Assembly (NCBI GenBank): GCA_963627465.1
Contig: CAVGBO010000013.1
Coordinates: 42,339 to 106,338 of the forward strand
Reading direction: 5' to 3'
Source of the DNA: CAKUFA01 sp963627465
Lineage (GTDB): Bacteria > Bacillota > Clostridia > Christensenellales > Aristaeellaceae
DNA: 64,000 bases
The position numbers and the translations under genes are program-made. This document shows, one piece after another, positions 17,275 to 25,918 of this stretch. Within the stretch, counting starts at the first letter, position 1. Every line of letters begins with the position of its first letter. The notes below the pieces were generated by a model. That model saw only the letters and a list, made by a program, of their open reading frames with translations, had not been told where the DNA came from and did not search any database.

Positions 17275-17841
17275 TTATACATTGTCCGATGCTTGTTCCT
17301 TCAGATATTCCTGCTGCCCCAGTTGGAAGGCGTCCTGCCCGTAGCAATCTGCCGCCACCACCAGCGGAAGATCCTTCAGTGTCAGCCGCTTAATGGACTC
17401 AGGGCCCAGATCCTCCCAGGCAATGACCTGGCAGTCCGTCACGCACTGTGCCATCAATGCTGCTGCTCCGCCCACGGCTGCAAAGTAGACTGCCGGATAC
17501 TGCTGCATGGCCTGCATGACTTTTTCGCCCCGCATTCCTTTGCCAATCATGCCCCGAAGCCCCAGGGAAAGTAGGGTAGGCGTGGATGCATCCATCCGGG
17601 TGGAAGTAGTCGGGCCAATGGAGCCAACCGGCTTGCCGGGCGGGGTGGGTGTAGGCCCTGCATAGTAGATGACTTGTCCTTCCAGCGGCAGGGGCAAGGG
17701 CTTTCCTGCCTTGATCAGCTCCATCATCCGCAAATGGGCGGCATCTCTTGCCGTATACACCACGCCGCTAAGGAGCACGTGATCCCCTGCATGGAGGGAA
17801 CGGACTGCTTCTTCATCCAAGGGTGTTGTCAGGTGTTTCAC
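17275..17841 (-). CDS. Class I fumarate hydratase, beta subunit
   Basis: 188 residues, equivalent to the C-terminal domain of FumA/TtdB. The motifs GDHVLLSGVVYTARDAAH, YAGPTPT, GPTTSTRMD and GLRGMIGKG form the substrate-binding half of the Fe-S hydro-lyase. It partners the alpha subunit encoded 18 bp upstream. Fumarate hydratase fits best; L(+)-tartrate dehydratase has the same fold. It is the last gene of the valS-to-fumarase minus-strand series. Confidence 0.9.
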   Translation of the reverse strand: MKHLTTPLDEEAVRSLHAGDHVLLSGVVYTARDAAHLRMMELIKAGKPLPLPLEGQVIYYAGPTPTPPGKPVGSIGPTTSTRMDASTPTLLSLGLRGMIGKGMRGEKVMQAMQQYPAVYFAAVGGAAALMAQCVTDCQVIAWEDLGPESIKRLTLKDLPLVVAADCYGQDAFQLGQQEYLKEQASDNV

Positions 17842-17859
17842 GGTATCGCTCTCCTTCCC

Positions 17860-18699
17860 TTACAGCGTGGCTGTTTGATGACGGGTCACGTGGCAGCTTA
17901 CGTTCACGGCTACCGGCAGGCCTGCAATGTGGGTTGCACCTGCCAGCACATGAAGTCCCAGACAAGTAGTTTTGCCGCCCAAGCCTTGGGGGCCAATCCC
18001 TGTTGCGTTCACCATCTGCAGCAGTTCATCCTCCAAGGCGGCATAATAGGGATCGCTGTTGTGCTGCCCCAGCGGCACCATCAGAGCACGCTTGGCCAGT
18101 AGGGCAACGCCTTCAAAATCGCTGCCGATGCCGATGCCCAGCACCATGGGCGGGCAGGGATTGGCGTCTGCTTTCTTCACCGTTTCCAGCACAAAGTCTT
18201 TCACGCCTTCCACCCCCTGGGCAGGGGTCAGCATGGTCAGGCGGCTCATGTTTTCACTGCCGAAGCCTTTGGGTGCTACCGTCAGGGTCACCTGATCCCC
18301 AGGCACAAGCCGGGTGTGAATGACGGCCGGGGTGTTGTCCCCGGTATTGACCCGGCGCAGCGGATCCCCCACCACGCTTTTACGCAACAGGCCGTCGGTG
18401 TACCCGGCATGCACGCCGGCATTGACCGCCTGCTCAAAGTCGCCGTCAATGTGCACATCCTGCCCGATGTCCGCAAACACTACCGCCATGCCTGTATCCT
18501 GACAGATGGGCATTTGGGTGTCTCTGGCGATCTGCTGATTTTCCTTCAGCAACTGAAGCAATTCTTTGCCGTCTGCAAAGGGCTCTTCCTCCGCCGCTTT
18601 GCAAAGGGCGCAGGTCACATCCTCCGGCAGGTTCCGGTTTGCTTCCACGCATAGTCTAGCAATGGTTTCCGTGATTTGAGATGCCGGAATCACTCGCAT
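17860..18699 (-). CDS. Class I fumarate hydratase, alpha subunit
   Basis: 279 residues, equivalent to the N-terminal domain of class I fumarases. The three cysteines that hold the catalytic, oxygen-labile [4Fe-4S] cluster are in MPICQDTGMAV, NPCPPMVLGIG and GGKTTCLGL. It interconverts fumarate and malate in the cytosol. The start overlaps the end of rsmI by 10 bp. The two-subunit, Fe-S form is usual in strict anaerobes. Confidence 0.92.
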   Translation of the reverse strand: MRVIPASQITETIARLCVEANRNLPEDVTCALCKAAEEEPFADGKELLQLLKENQQIARDTQMPICQDTGMAVVFADIGQDVHIDGDFEQAVNAGVHAGYTDGLLRKSVVGDPLRRVNTGDNTPAVIHTRLVPGDQVTLTVAPKGFGSENMSRLTMLTPAQGVEGVKDFVLETVKKADANPCPPMVLGIGIGSDFEGVALLAKRALMVPLGQHNSDPYYAALEDELLQMVNATGIGPQGLGGKTTCLGLHVLAGATHIAGLPVAVNVSCHVTRHQTATL

Positions 18700-19565
18700 G
18701 ATGCTTCTCCTCCATCCAGCAGGCGCTTGATGCGCAGTGCCGCCGCCTTCACGGCATTCTTCTTTTCTCCCTGCAATACCAGTTCGCTTTGAGCATCCCG
18801 CAGGGTCAGTCCTTCCAACAGCAGATCCGTCAGTCTTGCCTCCAGCGATACCTCTGCCGCAACTACTTTTTCTTCAGATAATGTCACGTTGTGAAGATCC
18901 ATCACCAGACAATACTCGCCCTTTTGTGCCTTAGGGTCAGCCTTCAGCATGGACAGCACCTGCGCCGCCGTGCCTCGAATGGTTTTTTCATGCAGCTTGG
19001 TCAGGTCACAGCTAAGGGACAGCATCACCCCGGGCAGGGTGTCCGCAATCACGTCCACCAGCTCAATCACCCGGTAAGGAGATTCATGTGCCACCGCAAT
19101 CTTGGGACCTTTGGCAATTTGCAGCAATTTTTCCCGAAGATCCTTCTTTTCCCGGGGCAAAAAACCATAGAAAGCAAACTCTCTGGTGTCAAATCCGCTG
19201 ACGGACAAGGCAGACACTGCCGCACAGCAGCCGGGAATGGGGATCACTTCAATCCCCCGCTCCACCGCCGCATGAACAAGGCCGTATCCCGGATCGGACA
19301 CGCAGGGCGTGCCTGCATCCGTGGTGATGGCCACGTCAATGTCCTCTGCCAACATTTTGTCTGCCAGCCAGGTGCCCTTGGTGTCTTCATTATGCTGATG
19401 GCAGCTGGTCAAAGGGGTGTGAATGTCAAACACGTGGCAAAGCTTCATGGTCACCCGGGTATCTTCCGCCGCAATCAAGGCCACGTTCTTCAGCGTCTCA
19501 ATGGCACGAGGCGGAAAATCCTCCAGATTGCCGATGGGGGTTGCCACGACGTACAGGGTAGGCAT
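18690..19565 (-). CDS. rsmI: 16S rRNA (cytidine-1402-2'-O)-methyltransferase
   Basis: 291 residues, tetrapyrrole-methylase fold. LYVVATPIGNLEDFPPRA at the N-terminus, ALIAAEDTR, TDAGTPCVSDPG and VIPIPGCCAAVSALSVSG are RsmI signatures. It methylates the ribose of C1402 in the ribosomal decoding centre, the same nucleotide whose base is methylated by RsmH. The start ATG overlaps the rsmH stop by one base (TGATG), so the two modifying enzymes of one nucleotide are translationally coupled. Confidence 0.96.
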   Translation of the reverse strand: MPTLYVVATPIGNLEDFPPRAIETLKNVALIAAEDTRVTMKLCHVFDIHTPLTSCHQHNEDTKGTWLADKMLAEDIDVAITTDAGTPCVSDPGYGLVHAAVERGIEVIPIPGCCAAVSALSVSGFDTREFAFYGFLPREKKDLREKLLQIAKGPKIAVAHESPYRVIELVDVIADTLPGVMLSLSCDLTKLHEKTIRGTAAQVLSMLKADPKAQKGEYCLVMDLHNVTLSEEKVVAAEVSLEARLTDLLLEGLTLRDAQSELVLQGEKKNAVKAAALRIKRLLDGGEASCE

Positions 19566-20509
19566 CAGCACACCTCCAGTTTTTCGCACACACGAAGCTT
19601 GGCACTGCGAGCCCGAGGATTCCGCTCCACTTCCTCCTCAGAAGGAGGAACAGCACCCTTGGCCAGCACCTTCACCTGTGGTTTCCGTCCGCAGGTGCAA
19701 ATGGGTGCCTTGGGCGGACAGATGCAGGGATTCTGCATCCGCTGGAAGCACCGCTTTACAATTCGATCCTCCAAAGAATGAAAGGTGATCACCAGCAGTC
19801 TTCCCCCGGGCTTCAGGCACTGAATCAGGTCGCACAGAGCCTTGTCCAGGGGATCCAGCTCATCATTGACCGCAATGCGGATGGCCTGAAAAGTGCGCCG
19901 GGCAGGGTGGCCTTCATCCTTGCGGCGAACCGCCTTGGGGATGGCCGCATCTACCGCATGCACTAGGTCAAAGGTGGTAGCCAAGGGCTTCGTCTGTCGA
20001 TGCTCGCAAATCATGTGGGCAATGCGAGCCGCCCATTTATCTTCCCCGTACTCCCGGATAATGCGGGTCAGCTCCGCCTCACTGGCCGTGTTGCACAGTT
20101 CTGCTGCCGTGATGCCCTGGGTAGGGTTCATGCGCATGTCCAGCGGTGCATCCTCATGGTAGGAGAACCCACGCTCCGCATGATCCAACTGAGGGGAGGA
20201 AACACCCAGATCCAGCAGTGCGCCGGTCAGCGGAGCAGCTCCTGCCTGCTGAAGCAGCTGCGCCGCATCATGGAAGTTTCCCGACAGGCCGTGGAAATTC
20301 GGATACTTTTGCAGCCTGGCCGTTGCCGCCGCCATGGCCTCCGGATCCCGGTCAATGCCGTAGAGGGTGGCTTCTCCGCCGCATGCCTCCAAAATGGCGT
20401 TGCTGTGACCGCCGCCGCCCAGGGTACCGTCGCAGTAAACCCCATGGGGATCCATGGGCATCCACTGCAGCACTTCCTGCAGCAGCACAGGTTCGTGGAC
20501 AAATTCCAT
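19565..20509 (-). CDS. rsmH: 16S rRNA (cytosine-1402-N4)-methyltransferase
   Basis: 314 residues. MEFVHEPVLLQEVL, DGTLGGGGHS (SAM site), LLDLGVSSPQLD, ERGFSY.EDAPLDMRM pattern and the C-terminal motif with RNPRARSAKLRV are diagnostic for RsmH (MraW). The start at 20509 follows AGAAAGGA and gives the usual N-terminus; an in-frame ATG 24 bp upstream is less likely. In many Firmicutes this gene is in the mra-fts cluster; here it lies between folC and rsmI. Confidence 0.96.
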   Translation of the reverse strand: MEFVHEPVLLQEVLQWMPMDPHGVYCDGTLGGGGHSNAILEACGGEATLYGIDRDPEAMAAATARLQKYPNFHGLSGNFHDAAQLLQQAGAAPLTGALLDLGVSSPQLDHAERGFSYHEDAPLDMRMNPTQGITAAELCNTASEAELTRIIREYGEDKWAARIAHMICEHRQTKPLATTFDLVHAVDAAIPKAVRRKDEGHPARRTFQAIRIAVNDELDPLDKALCDLIQCLKPGGRLLVITFHSLEDRIVKRCFQRMQNPCICPPKAPICTCGRKPQVKVLAKGAVPPSEEEVERNPRARSAKLRVCEKLEVC

Positions 20510-20535
20510 GCAGGTGTTTCCTTTCTCTTTCATGT

Positions 20536-21801
20536 TTAGCTTACAGGCAGCTTCAGCAGGTTCCGAAGCCCGCCTGCAAAGTACAAAGATCCGGCCGCAA
20601 GGATGATGCCATCCTCCTCCGTAAGTTTTTTCGCTTGCTTCAGCCCTTCTTCTAAGGTAGGGGCAGGGGTTGCCGCCACGCCCACCGTGCGCAGATGCAT
20701 GGCGTACTCTTCCGCATTCATGCTGCGTGGGCTATCCGGCGTAACCGTTACGGCAGTATCTGCCAGCTGTGCCAAAGCCGTCAGCATCTCCGGCTGAAGC
20801 TTTTCCGCCAGCACGCCGCTGAGGAGGACTCGCCGTTTATCCTGCAAATGATGCTGCACAAAGGTCAGCAGTGCCTGCACCCCCTGAGCATTGTGGGCGC
20901 CGTCAATCAGGATGCGTCCGCACCACTCCAGCCTTGCAGGCCACACAGTGGCTGCCAGTCCCTGACGCACGGCTTCCTCCGGCAGACGGAAACCTTGCTT
21001 CCGCAATTCTTCCACCATGGCCAGCACCGTCATCACGTTGGTTAACTGATGCTCCCCCGGCAGGGCAATCTGCACATCCTGCCAGGTTTCTTCCAGTTGG
21101 TAGGTTGCTATAGAATCATGCGCCGTGCACGACCAATGAAGCAGCTGTTCCATGGTCAATTGGCGCAGAGGAGCCTGCCGCTTCTCTGCCTCCCGGGCAA
21201 ATACGGCTGCAACGCTTGCCTCTGCCGGATGACACACCACAGGCACATTTTGCTTGATAATGCCAGCTTTTTCCCCGGCAATTGCTTCCACCGTATCCCC
21301 AAGGAAATGCATATGATCCAGCCCAATGGCTGCAATGCCGCACAGGCAAGGCTGCACCACGTTAGTGGGATCCAGTCGCCCCCCAAGGCCTACCTCCACC
21401 ACGGCCACATCCACCTGTTCGCCTTCAAAGGCGGACAGAGCCAACGCCGTGCCCATTTCAAAAGGGGTAGGTTGCAGGCCTTCAGTGGCTTCCAGCAAGC
21501 GATTGCCGTACAGCTCCATTTGTTCTTCGCTGATCAGCCGACCGTTCAGGCGGATTCGCTCCTCGTACCTTTGCAGAAAAGGAGAGGTATATAATCCCGT
21601 CCGGTAGCCTGCGCAGCGCAAAATGCTTTCCAGCATGGCGCAGGTGCTCCCCTTACCATTGGTGCCCGCCACGTGAATGACGGGCACCTTGGTTTGCGGG
21701 CAAAGCCTGCGCATCAGTTCTTTGGTATTTTCCAGACCGTTTTTGCTGCCGGTGGCATAGGTGCCATGAATGGCATCTACCACCTCTGCTGCTGTTTTCA
21801 T
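20536..21801 (-). CDS. folC: Folylpolyglutamate/dihydrofolate synthase
   Basis: 421 residues, Mur-ligase fold. The P-loop is HVAGTNGKGSTCAML, followed by YTSPFLQRYEERIRLNG, the GLGGRLDPTNVV loop and ILIDGAHNAQGVQAL in the C-terminal domain. It adds glutamate to folates, and possibly to dihydropteroate. It starts 4 bp inside valS. Pairing of valS and folC is widespread in Firmicutes. Confidence 0.95.
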   Translation of the reverse strand: MKTAAEVVDAIHGTYATGSKNGLENTKELMRRLCPQTKVPVIHVAGTNGKGSTCAMLESILRCAGYRTGLYTSPFLQRYEERIRLNGRLISEEQMELYGNRLLEATEGLQPTPFEMGTALALSAFEGEQVDVAVVEVGLGGRLDPTNVVQPCLCGIAAIGLDHMHFLGDTVEAIAGEKAGIIKQNVPVVCHPAEASVAAVFAREAEKRQAPLRQLTMEQLLHWSCTAHDSIATYQLEETWQDVQIALPGEHQLTNVMTVLAMVEELRKQGFRLPEEAVRQGLAATVWPARLEWCGRILIDGAHNAQGVQALLTFVQHHLQDKRRVLLSGVLAEKLQPEMLTALAQLADTAVTVTPDSPRSMNAEEYAMHLRTVGVAATPAPTLEEGLKQAKKLTEEDGIILAAGSLYFAGGLRNLLKLPVS

Positions 21802-24524
21802 AGGCTTTCCTTCAGCTCCGCAATGCGCCCTTCCAGGGCAGCTGCCTTCTGCTTGTTGGTCTCCAGCTTTTCCTTTTCCTGCGCCACCAAAGCTGCGGGA
21901 GCCTTGGCCACAAAGCCAGGATTATTCAGCTTGCCTTCTGCCCGGGCAACTTCCTTATTCAGGTTTTCCAGTTCCTTATTCAGCCGGGCAATCTCCTTGG
22001 CGAAATCCACCAAGTCGCCCAGGGGAATAAACAACTCAGCGGCAGCGGTCACGGCACTGACGGTCTTCTCCTTCACTTCGTCCCGGCTGCTGATCATCTC
22101 CACAGAAGATGCCCATGCCAGACGACCGAAGTACACGGACGTTTCTGCCAGTGCGTCAGCCCAGCCCTCCTTGGGCAGGAGCATCAGCCGGGTGCGCTTA
22201 CCGGCGGCTACGTTCATTTCACTGCGCAGGTTACGGATGCTGCGGATGATCTCCATCACGCCCTGCATCTTTGCTTCTTCCGCAGGGAAGTCATAAGCAT
22301 CCTTCACTTCCGGCCACTTGGACAGCATCAGGAAGCCTTCCGTGCCCGGCAGATACTTGTACACCTGCTCCGTCAGGAAGGGCATGAAGGGATGCAGCAG
22401 CTTCAGCAGACCTTCCAGCACATACAGCAGCACAGCCTGCACATTGTGCTTTGCGCTCTCATCTTCACCGGTCAGGCGGGACTTGGCCAGTTCGATGTAC
22501 CAGTCGCAGAATTCGCTCCAAGCGAAGTCATAAATCCGGTTGGCGGACAGACCGAAGTCGCCCTCTTCATTGTGGGTGGAAATATCCCGGACGGCATCCT
22601 GGAGGCGGGTCAGAATCCACTGATCCGCCAAGGTCAGCAGTGCAGGATCAATTTCATGCCGCTCGTCCACATTCATCAGCACAAAGCGGGAAGCATTCCA
22701 AACCTTATTGGCAAAGTTCCGGGCTGCCTCCACCTTGCTTTCGATATAGCGGGTATCGTTTCCGGGGCTGACCCCCAGCAGCAGGGAGAAGCGCAGTGCA
22801 TCCGCACCGTACTGGTCAATCACTTCCAGTGGATCCACACCGTTCCCCAGAGACTTGGACATCTTCCGTCCCTGCTCATCACGCACAAGGCCGTGAATCA
22901 GCACCGTCTTGAAGGGCACATCTCCCATTTGCTCCATGCCGGAGAAGATCATCCGGGCAACCCAGAAGAAGATAATGTCGTAGCCGGTGACCAGCATGCT
23001 GGTGGGATAGAAGTACTTCAGGTCTTCCGTTTCCTCCGGCCATCCCAAGGTAGAGAAGGGCCACAGGGCACTGGAGAACCAGGTGTCCAGCACTTCCTCA
23101 TCCTGATGGATGTGCTCGCTGCCGCACTTGGGGCAATGGGTCAAATCCGTACGGGAAACGCTCATTTCGCCGCAGTCATCGCAGTACCAGGCAGGAATCC
23201 GATGACCCCACCACAGCTTGCGGCTGATGCACCAGTCACGGATGTTCTCCATCCAGTTCAGGTAGGTCTTGGAGAAGCGATCCGGCACAAAGGTAATGCG
23301 GCCATCCTTGACGCACTCAATGGCAGGCTTTGCCAGGGGCTTCATGTCCACAAACCACTGCTTGGACACCATGGGTTCCACAGTGGTGTGGCAGCGGTAG
23401 CAAGTGCCCACCTCATGCTTCAAGGGCTCCACAGACTTCAGGTAGCCCCCTGCTGTCAGGTCGGCGACAATGGCCTTCCGTGCCTCTGCGGTGGTCATGC
23501 CGGCATATTTGCCGCAGTCCAGCACACGGGGCTCGTTCACCGTAGCCTTGCCGGAAGCAAACAGCTCGTCATTCTCCGCCTTGTCTGCTACACCGGTCAT
23601 GTGACCGTCATAGGTGAACACACGGACAATGGGCAGCTGATGCCGCTGACCCACTTCATAGTCGTTAGGGTCATGGGCAGGGGTAATCTTCACCACGCCG
23701 GTGCCCTTGGTCATGTCCGCATGCTCGTCGCACACAATGGGGATTTCCTTGTTCAGCAGGGGCAGAATCACGTGGCACCCATGGAGATGGGCATACCGGG
23801 GATCCTCTGCATTGATGGCCACTGCCGTATCGCCCAGCATGGTTTCAGGACGGGTGGTGGCCAGCTCCAGCATTTCGCCGGTTTCCTTCACCGGGTAGAG
23901 CAAGTGCCAGAAGTTGCCGTCCTTCTCTTCATACTCCACCTCCGCATCGGAAATGGAAGTATTGCAGCAGGGGCACCAGTTTACCAGACGACTGCCCCGG
24001 TAAATCAGACCCTTCTCATACAGGCGGCAGAACACTTCCCGGACAGCTCGACTGCAGCCTTCATCCATGGTGAAGCGTTCACGGCTCCAGTCGCAGCTTG
24101 CACCCATGCGCCGCTGCTGCTGGGTAATGCGGTTGCCGTACTGTTCCTTCCATGCCCAGGCACGCTCCAGGAACGCTTCCCGGCCGATGCCTTCCTTGGT
24201 CAGCCCTTCCTTGGCCATGGCAGCCACGATCTTCACTTCCGTGGCAATGGCAGCGTGATCCGTGCCAGGCAGCCACAGGGTGGGATCACCCTTCATGCGG
24301 TGATAACGAATAGCCGCATCCTGCAGGGTGCAGTCCATGGCATGACCCATGTGGAGCTGCCCCGTAATGTTAGGCGGCGGCATCACAATGGTAAAGGGCT
24401 TCTTGCCCTCTTCACGGTGCGCCACAAAGGCACCGCTTTCTTCCCATTCCTGATAGAGCTTTGTTTCAATGGCCTTGGGATCAAACTTCGTAGCCATATC
24501 CGCGCCGGTCATTTTTGCTTCCAT
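21798..24524 (-). CDS. valS: Valyl-tRNA synthetase
   Basis: 908 residues, class I synthetase. The HIGH motif is in PNITGQLHMGHAMD, the tRNA-binding KMSKS is GRKMSKSLGNG, and the editing domain includes TTRPETMLGDTAVAI. The C-terminal coiled coil (about the last 70 residues, ARLNKELENLNKEVA) is the arm that contacts tRNA-Val. ATG 24524 follows GGAAGGGAAGGAT. A Val-specific T-box leader and a small membrane-protein gene lie upstream. Charging status of tRNA-Val is therefore likely to control it. Confidence 0.97.
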   Translation of the reverse strand: MEAKMTGADMATKFDPKAIETKLYQEWEESGAFVAHREEGKKPFTIVMPPPNITGQLHMGHAMDCTLQDAAIRYHRMKGDPTLWLPGTDHAAIATEVKIVAAMAKEGLTKEGIGREAFLERAWAWKEQYGNRITQQQRRMGASCDWSRERFTMDEGCSRAVREVFCRLYEKGLIYRGSRLVNWCPCCNTSISDAEVEYEEKDGNFWHLLYPVKETGEMLELATTRPETMLGDTAVAINAEDPRYAHLHGCHVILPLLNKEIPIVCDEHADMTKGTGVVKITPAHDPNDYEVGQRHQLPIVRVFTYDGHMTGVADKAENDELFASGKATVNEPRVLDCGKYAGMTTAEARKAIVADLTAGGYLKSVEPLKHEVGTCYRCHTTVEPMVSKQWFVDMKPLAKPAIECVKDGRITFVPDRFSKTYLNWMENIRDWCISRKLWWGHRIPAWYCDDCGEMSVSRTDLTHCPKCGSEHIHQDEEVLDTWFSSALWPFSTLGWPEETEDLKYFYPTSMLVTGYDIIFFWVARMIFSGMEQMGDVPFKTVLIHGLVRDEQGRKMSKSLGNGVDPLEVIDQYGADALRFSLLLGVSPGNDTRYIESKVEAARNFANKVWNASRFVLMNVDERHEIDPALLTLADQWILTRLQDAVRDISTHNEEGDFGLSANRIYDFAWSEFCDWYIELAKSRLTGEDESAKHNVQAVLLYVLEGLLKLLHPFMPFLTEQVYKYLPGTEGFLMLSKWPEVKDAYDFPAEEAKMQGVMEIIRSIRNLRSEMNVAAGKRTRLMLLPKEGWADALAETSVYFGRLAWASSVEMISSRDEVKEKTVSAVTAAAELFIPLGDLVDFAKEIARLNKELENLNKEVARAEGKLNNPGFVAKAPAALVAQEKEKLETNKQKAAALEGRIAELKESL

Positions 24525-24568
24525 CTGTATCCTTCCCTTCCGTAAGCATCAGCAGGATGCATTCATTT

Positions 24569-24772
24569 TTACAGTATGTCCATCAGGAGCAAGGCACCAA
24601 CTAGGGCAATGACGCAGCCCACGCCTTTGCAGATGAGCTTGCCGTTTTCCCCAGCCTTGGGGAAAAGTTTTGTGACAATGGGAGAAGACGCATACACCAG
24701 CACCGCGCCCACTACCATCAGTGCCACCCCGGGCCAGTTCAGCTTGGACAGGACTTTTTCTCCGTAGGACAT
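24569..24772 (-). CDS. Small two-helix membrane protein
   Basis: 67 residues, with hydrophobic segments at about 13-30 and 48-66 separated by a Lys/Gly-rich loop (FPKAGENGKLI). The start follows AGGAGG directly downstream of the T-box terminator, 45 bp before valS. I do not recognise a family. Its placement means tRNA-Val shortage should raise its expression with valS. A transcribed but unimportant reading frame is the alternative; the good ribosome site and clean two-helix pattern favour a real gene. Confidence 0.6.
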   Translation of the reverse strand: MSYGEKVLSKLNWPGVALMVVGAVLVYASSPIVTKLFPKAGENGKLICKGVGCVIALVGALLLMDIL

Positions 24773-24785
24773 GTGTTCCTCCTGT

Positions 24786-25035
24786 ATACAAAAGCAGCCC
24801 CATCCCGAAGGACGGAGCTGCTCCGTGTTACCACCTTGATTCGCAAGCGAAAGATTCGTTGCCTCATGCGCACGATAACGGGTGCCACCGCGACAGCTAA
24901 GGTGAATGGATTCACGTTCACCGCCGCTCTACGAAAAGCGACCTTCTCCCGGTAGCATCGGAGGCAGTTTCACAGCATGGTAACCGCCCTCTCTGACCGC
25001 GCCTGCGGGGTACTCCTCTTTCCTTTGCGAGTGAT
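24786..25035 (-). promoter_or_regulatory. T-box riboswitch, predicted tRNA-Val (GUC)
   Basis: The minus strand shows a full T-box leader. AGAGAGGGCGG and GCTGTGAAACTGCC belong to stem I (S-turn and distal loop). The specifier region reads GAAGGTCGC, giving GUC (Val) at 24942-24940. The T-box sequence AAGGTGGTAACACGG lies near 24820-24834, and the terminator hairpin ends in GGGGCTGCTTTTG. Uncharged tRNA-Val should stabilise the antiterminator. The leader precedes a small membrane gene and valS, which supports the Val call. No clear promoter was found. Confidence 0.85.
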
Positions 25036-25059
25036 ATGGTGAATTTTTCTCATGAACCG

Positions 25060-25084
25060 AAAAAGTGGCCGAAGCCACCTTTTC
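25060..25084 (-). terminator. Intrinsic terminator of yceD-rpmF
   Basis: GTGGC-CGAA-GCCAC flanked by A and T runs, 19 bp past rpmF. A GC stem with tetraloop and a U-tract on the minus strand, just before the valS leader begins. Confidence 0.75.
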
Positions 25085-25102
25085 TATACAAGCAGCACGC
25101 AA

Positions 25103-25297
25103 TTAAGCGTTCTTCTTGTCTTCGTCCATCTTCACAACCTGCACGCCATTGTAATAGCCGCAGTTCTTGCACACATGGTGGGCCAGCTTCATCTGATGGC
25201 ACTGGGGGCATTCCACGATGCCGGGCATGCTCAGCTTCCAGTTGGCGCGACGGCTGTGCTTACGAGCCTTGGAGATTTTTCCCTTAGGAAGAGCCAT
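25103..25297 (-). CDS. rpmF: Ribosomal protein bL32
   Basis: 64 residues. MALPKGKISKARKHSRRANW is the bL32 N-terminus; the zinc ribbon is formed by CPQCHQMK and CKNCGYY. It is a zinc-type (C+) copy in the large subunit. The start lies 3 bp after yceD, the classic yceD-rpmF pair. Confidence 0.97.
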   Translation of the reverse strand: MALPKGKISKARKHSRRANWKLSMPGIVECPQCHQMKLAHHVCKNCGYYNGVQVVKMDEDKKNA

Positions 25298-25300
25298 GTT

Positions 25301-25795
25301 TTACACCTCCTCATCCTTCGTCAGCAATTGCTGCAATGCCGCAAAAGGATGCTCATTCTGCATTTCCTTCTGGCAAGTGTCGTTGTCTGCAAACCCGACC
25401 AAACCAGGACAGTCCTCCCTGCAGAGGAACCGCATCGGCAGGGCGAGTACTGCGTAAGACATAGCCAGCTTTTCAAACCCAACGCAAGATCCAGTGTAAG
25501 TAAAGATCTCATCATCTTCCGGGTCGCCGTTCCGCAGAAAGGTTTCCCGGAACGTGGCTTGAATGTCTGCGCTGGCAGGCTCCAGACAGTTGGCGCAATG
25601 AGCATGAGCGACAGTCGTCAGCTTCCCGTCGACCTGTACACTGCCATCATCCGTAGCAAAATAGGTACCTTCCAAGATGGCATCGTCAAAGGTGACGGTG
25701 TCACCGCTAATCTCCTGCGGAGCAATGGCCTGCTCGCCACGGAAAAGGTACTCCTGCCCGGGGTTTTTCAGTGCCAGGGTTACGTCCAGCTTCAT
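25301..25795 (-). CDS. yceD: YceD/DUF177 family protein
   Basis: 164 residues with paired cysteines in CANCLEP and CREDCPGLV, the DUF177 pattern (CxRCL...CR..C.GLC). The protein is conserved upstream of rpmF and is thought to act in 23S rRNA accumulation or ribosome assembly. The start follows GAGGTGAG. A consensus promoter lies about 30 bp upstream. Confidence 0.9.
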   Translation of the reverse strand: MKLDVTLALKNPGQEYLFRGEQAIAPQEISGDTVTFDDAILEGTYFATDDGSVQVDGKLTTVAHAHCANCLEPASADIQATFRETFLRNGDPEDDEIFTYTGSCVGFEKLAMSYAVLALPMRFLCREDCPGLVGFADNDTCQKEMQNEHPFAALQQLLTKDEEV

Positions 25796-25823
25796 GCACT
25801 CACCTCAAATATGACCAACTGCT

Positions 25824-25852
25824 ATTATAGATTTTCCGAGCCCTTTTGTCAA
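25824..25852 (-). promoter_or_regulatory. Promoter of yceD-rpmF
   Basis: Minus-strand TTGACA (25852-25847) and TATAAT (25829-25824), both perfect, spacer 17 bp. A strong constitutive promoter fits ribosomal protein synthesis. Confidence 0.85.
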
Positions 25853-25866
25853 CAAAATTTTCGCAG

Positions 25867-25899
25867 AGCGGAGGGAAACCCGGAAGGACTCCCTCCGCC
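25867..25899 (-). terminator. Terminator of ackA
   Basis: AGCGGAGGGA and TCCCTCCGCC pair with a 13-nt loop, 20 bp after the ackA stop; on the minus strand a run of A and T (AAAATTTTG) follows. It isolates ackA from the yceD promoter. Confidence 0.7.
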
Positions 25900-25918
25900 C
25901 TGATCACCGCAGCGGAAC

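Noticed and set aside
22392..24545. 717-codon frame antisense to valS
   Set aside because: valS is complete and unmistakable on the other strand.
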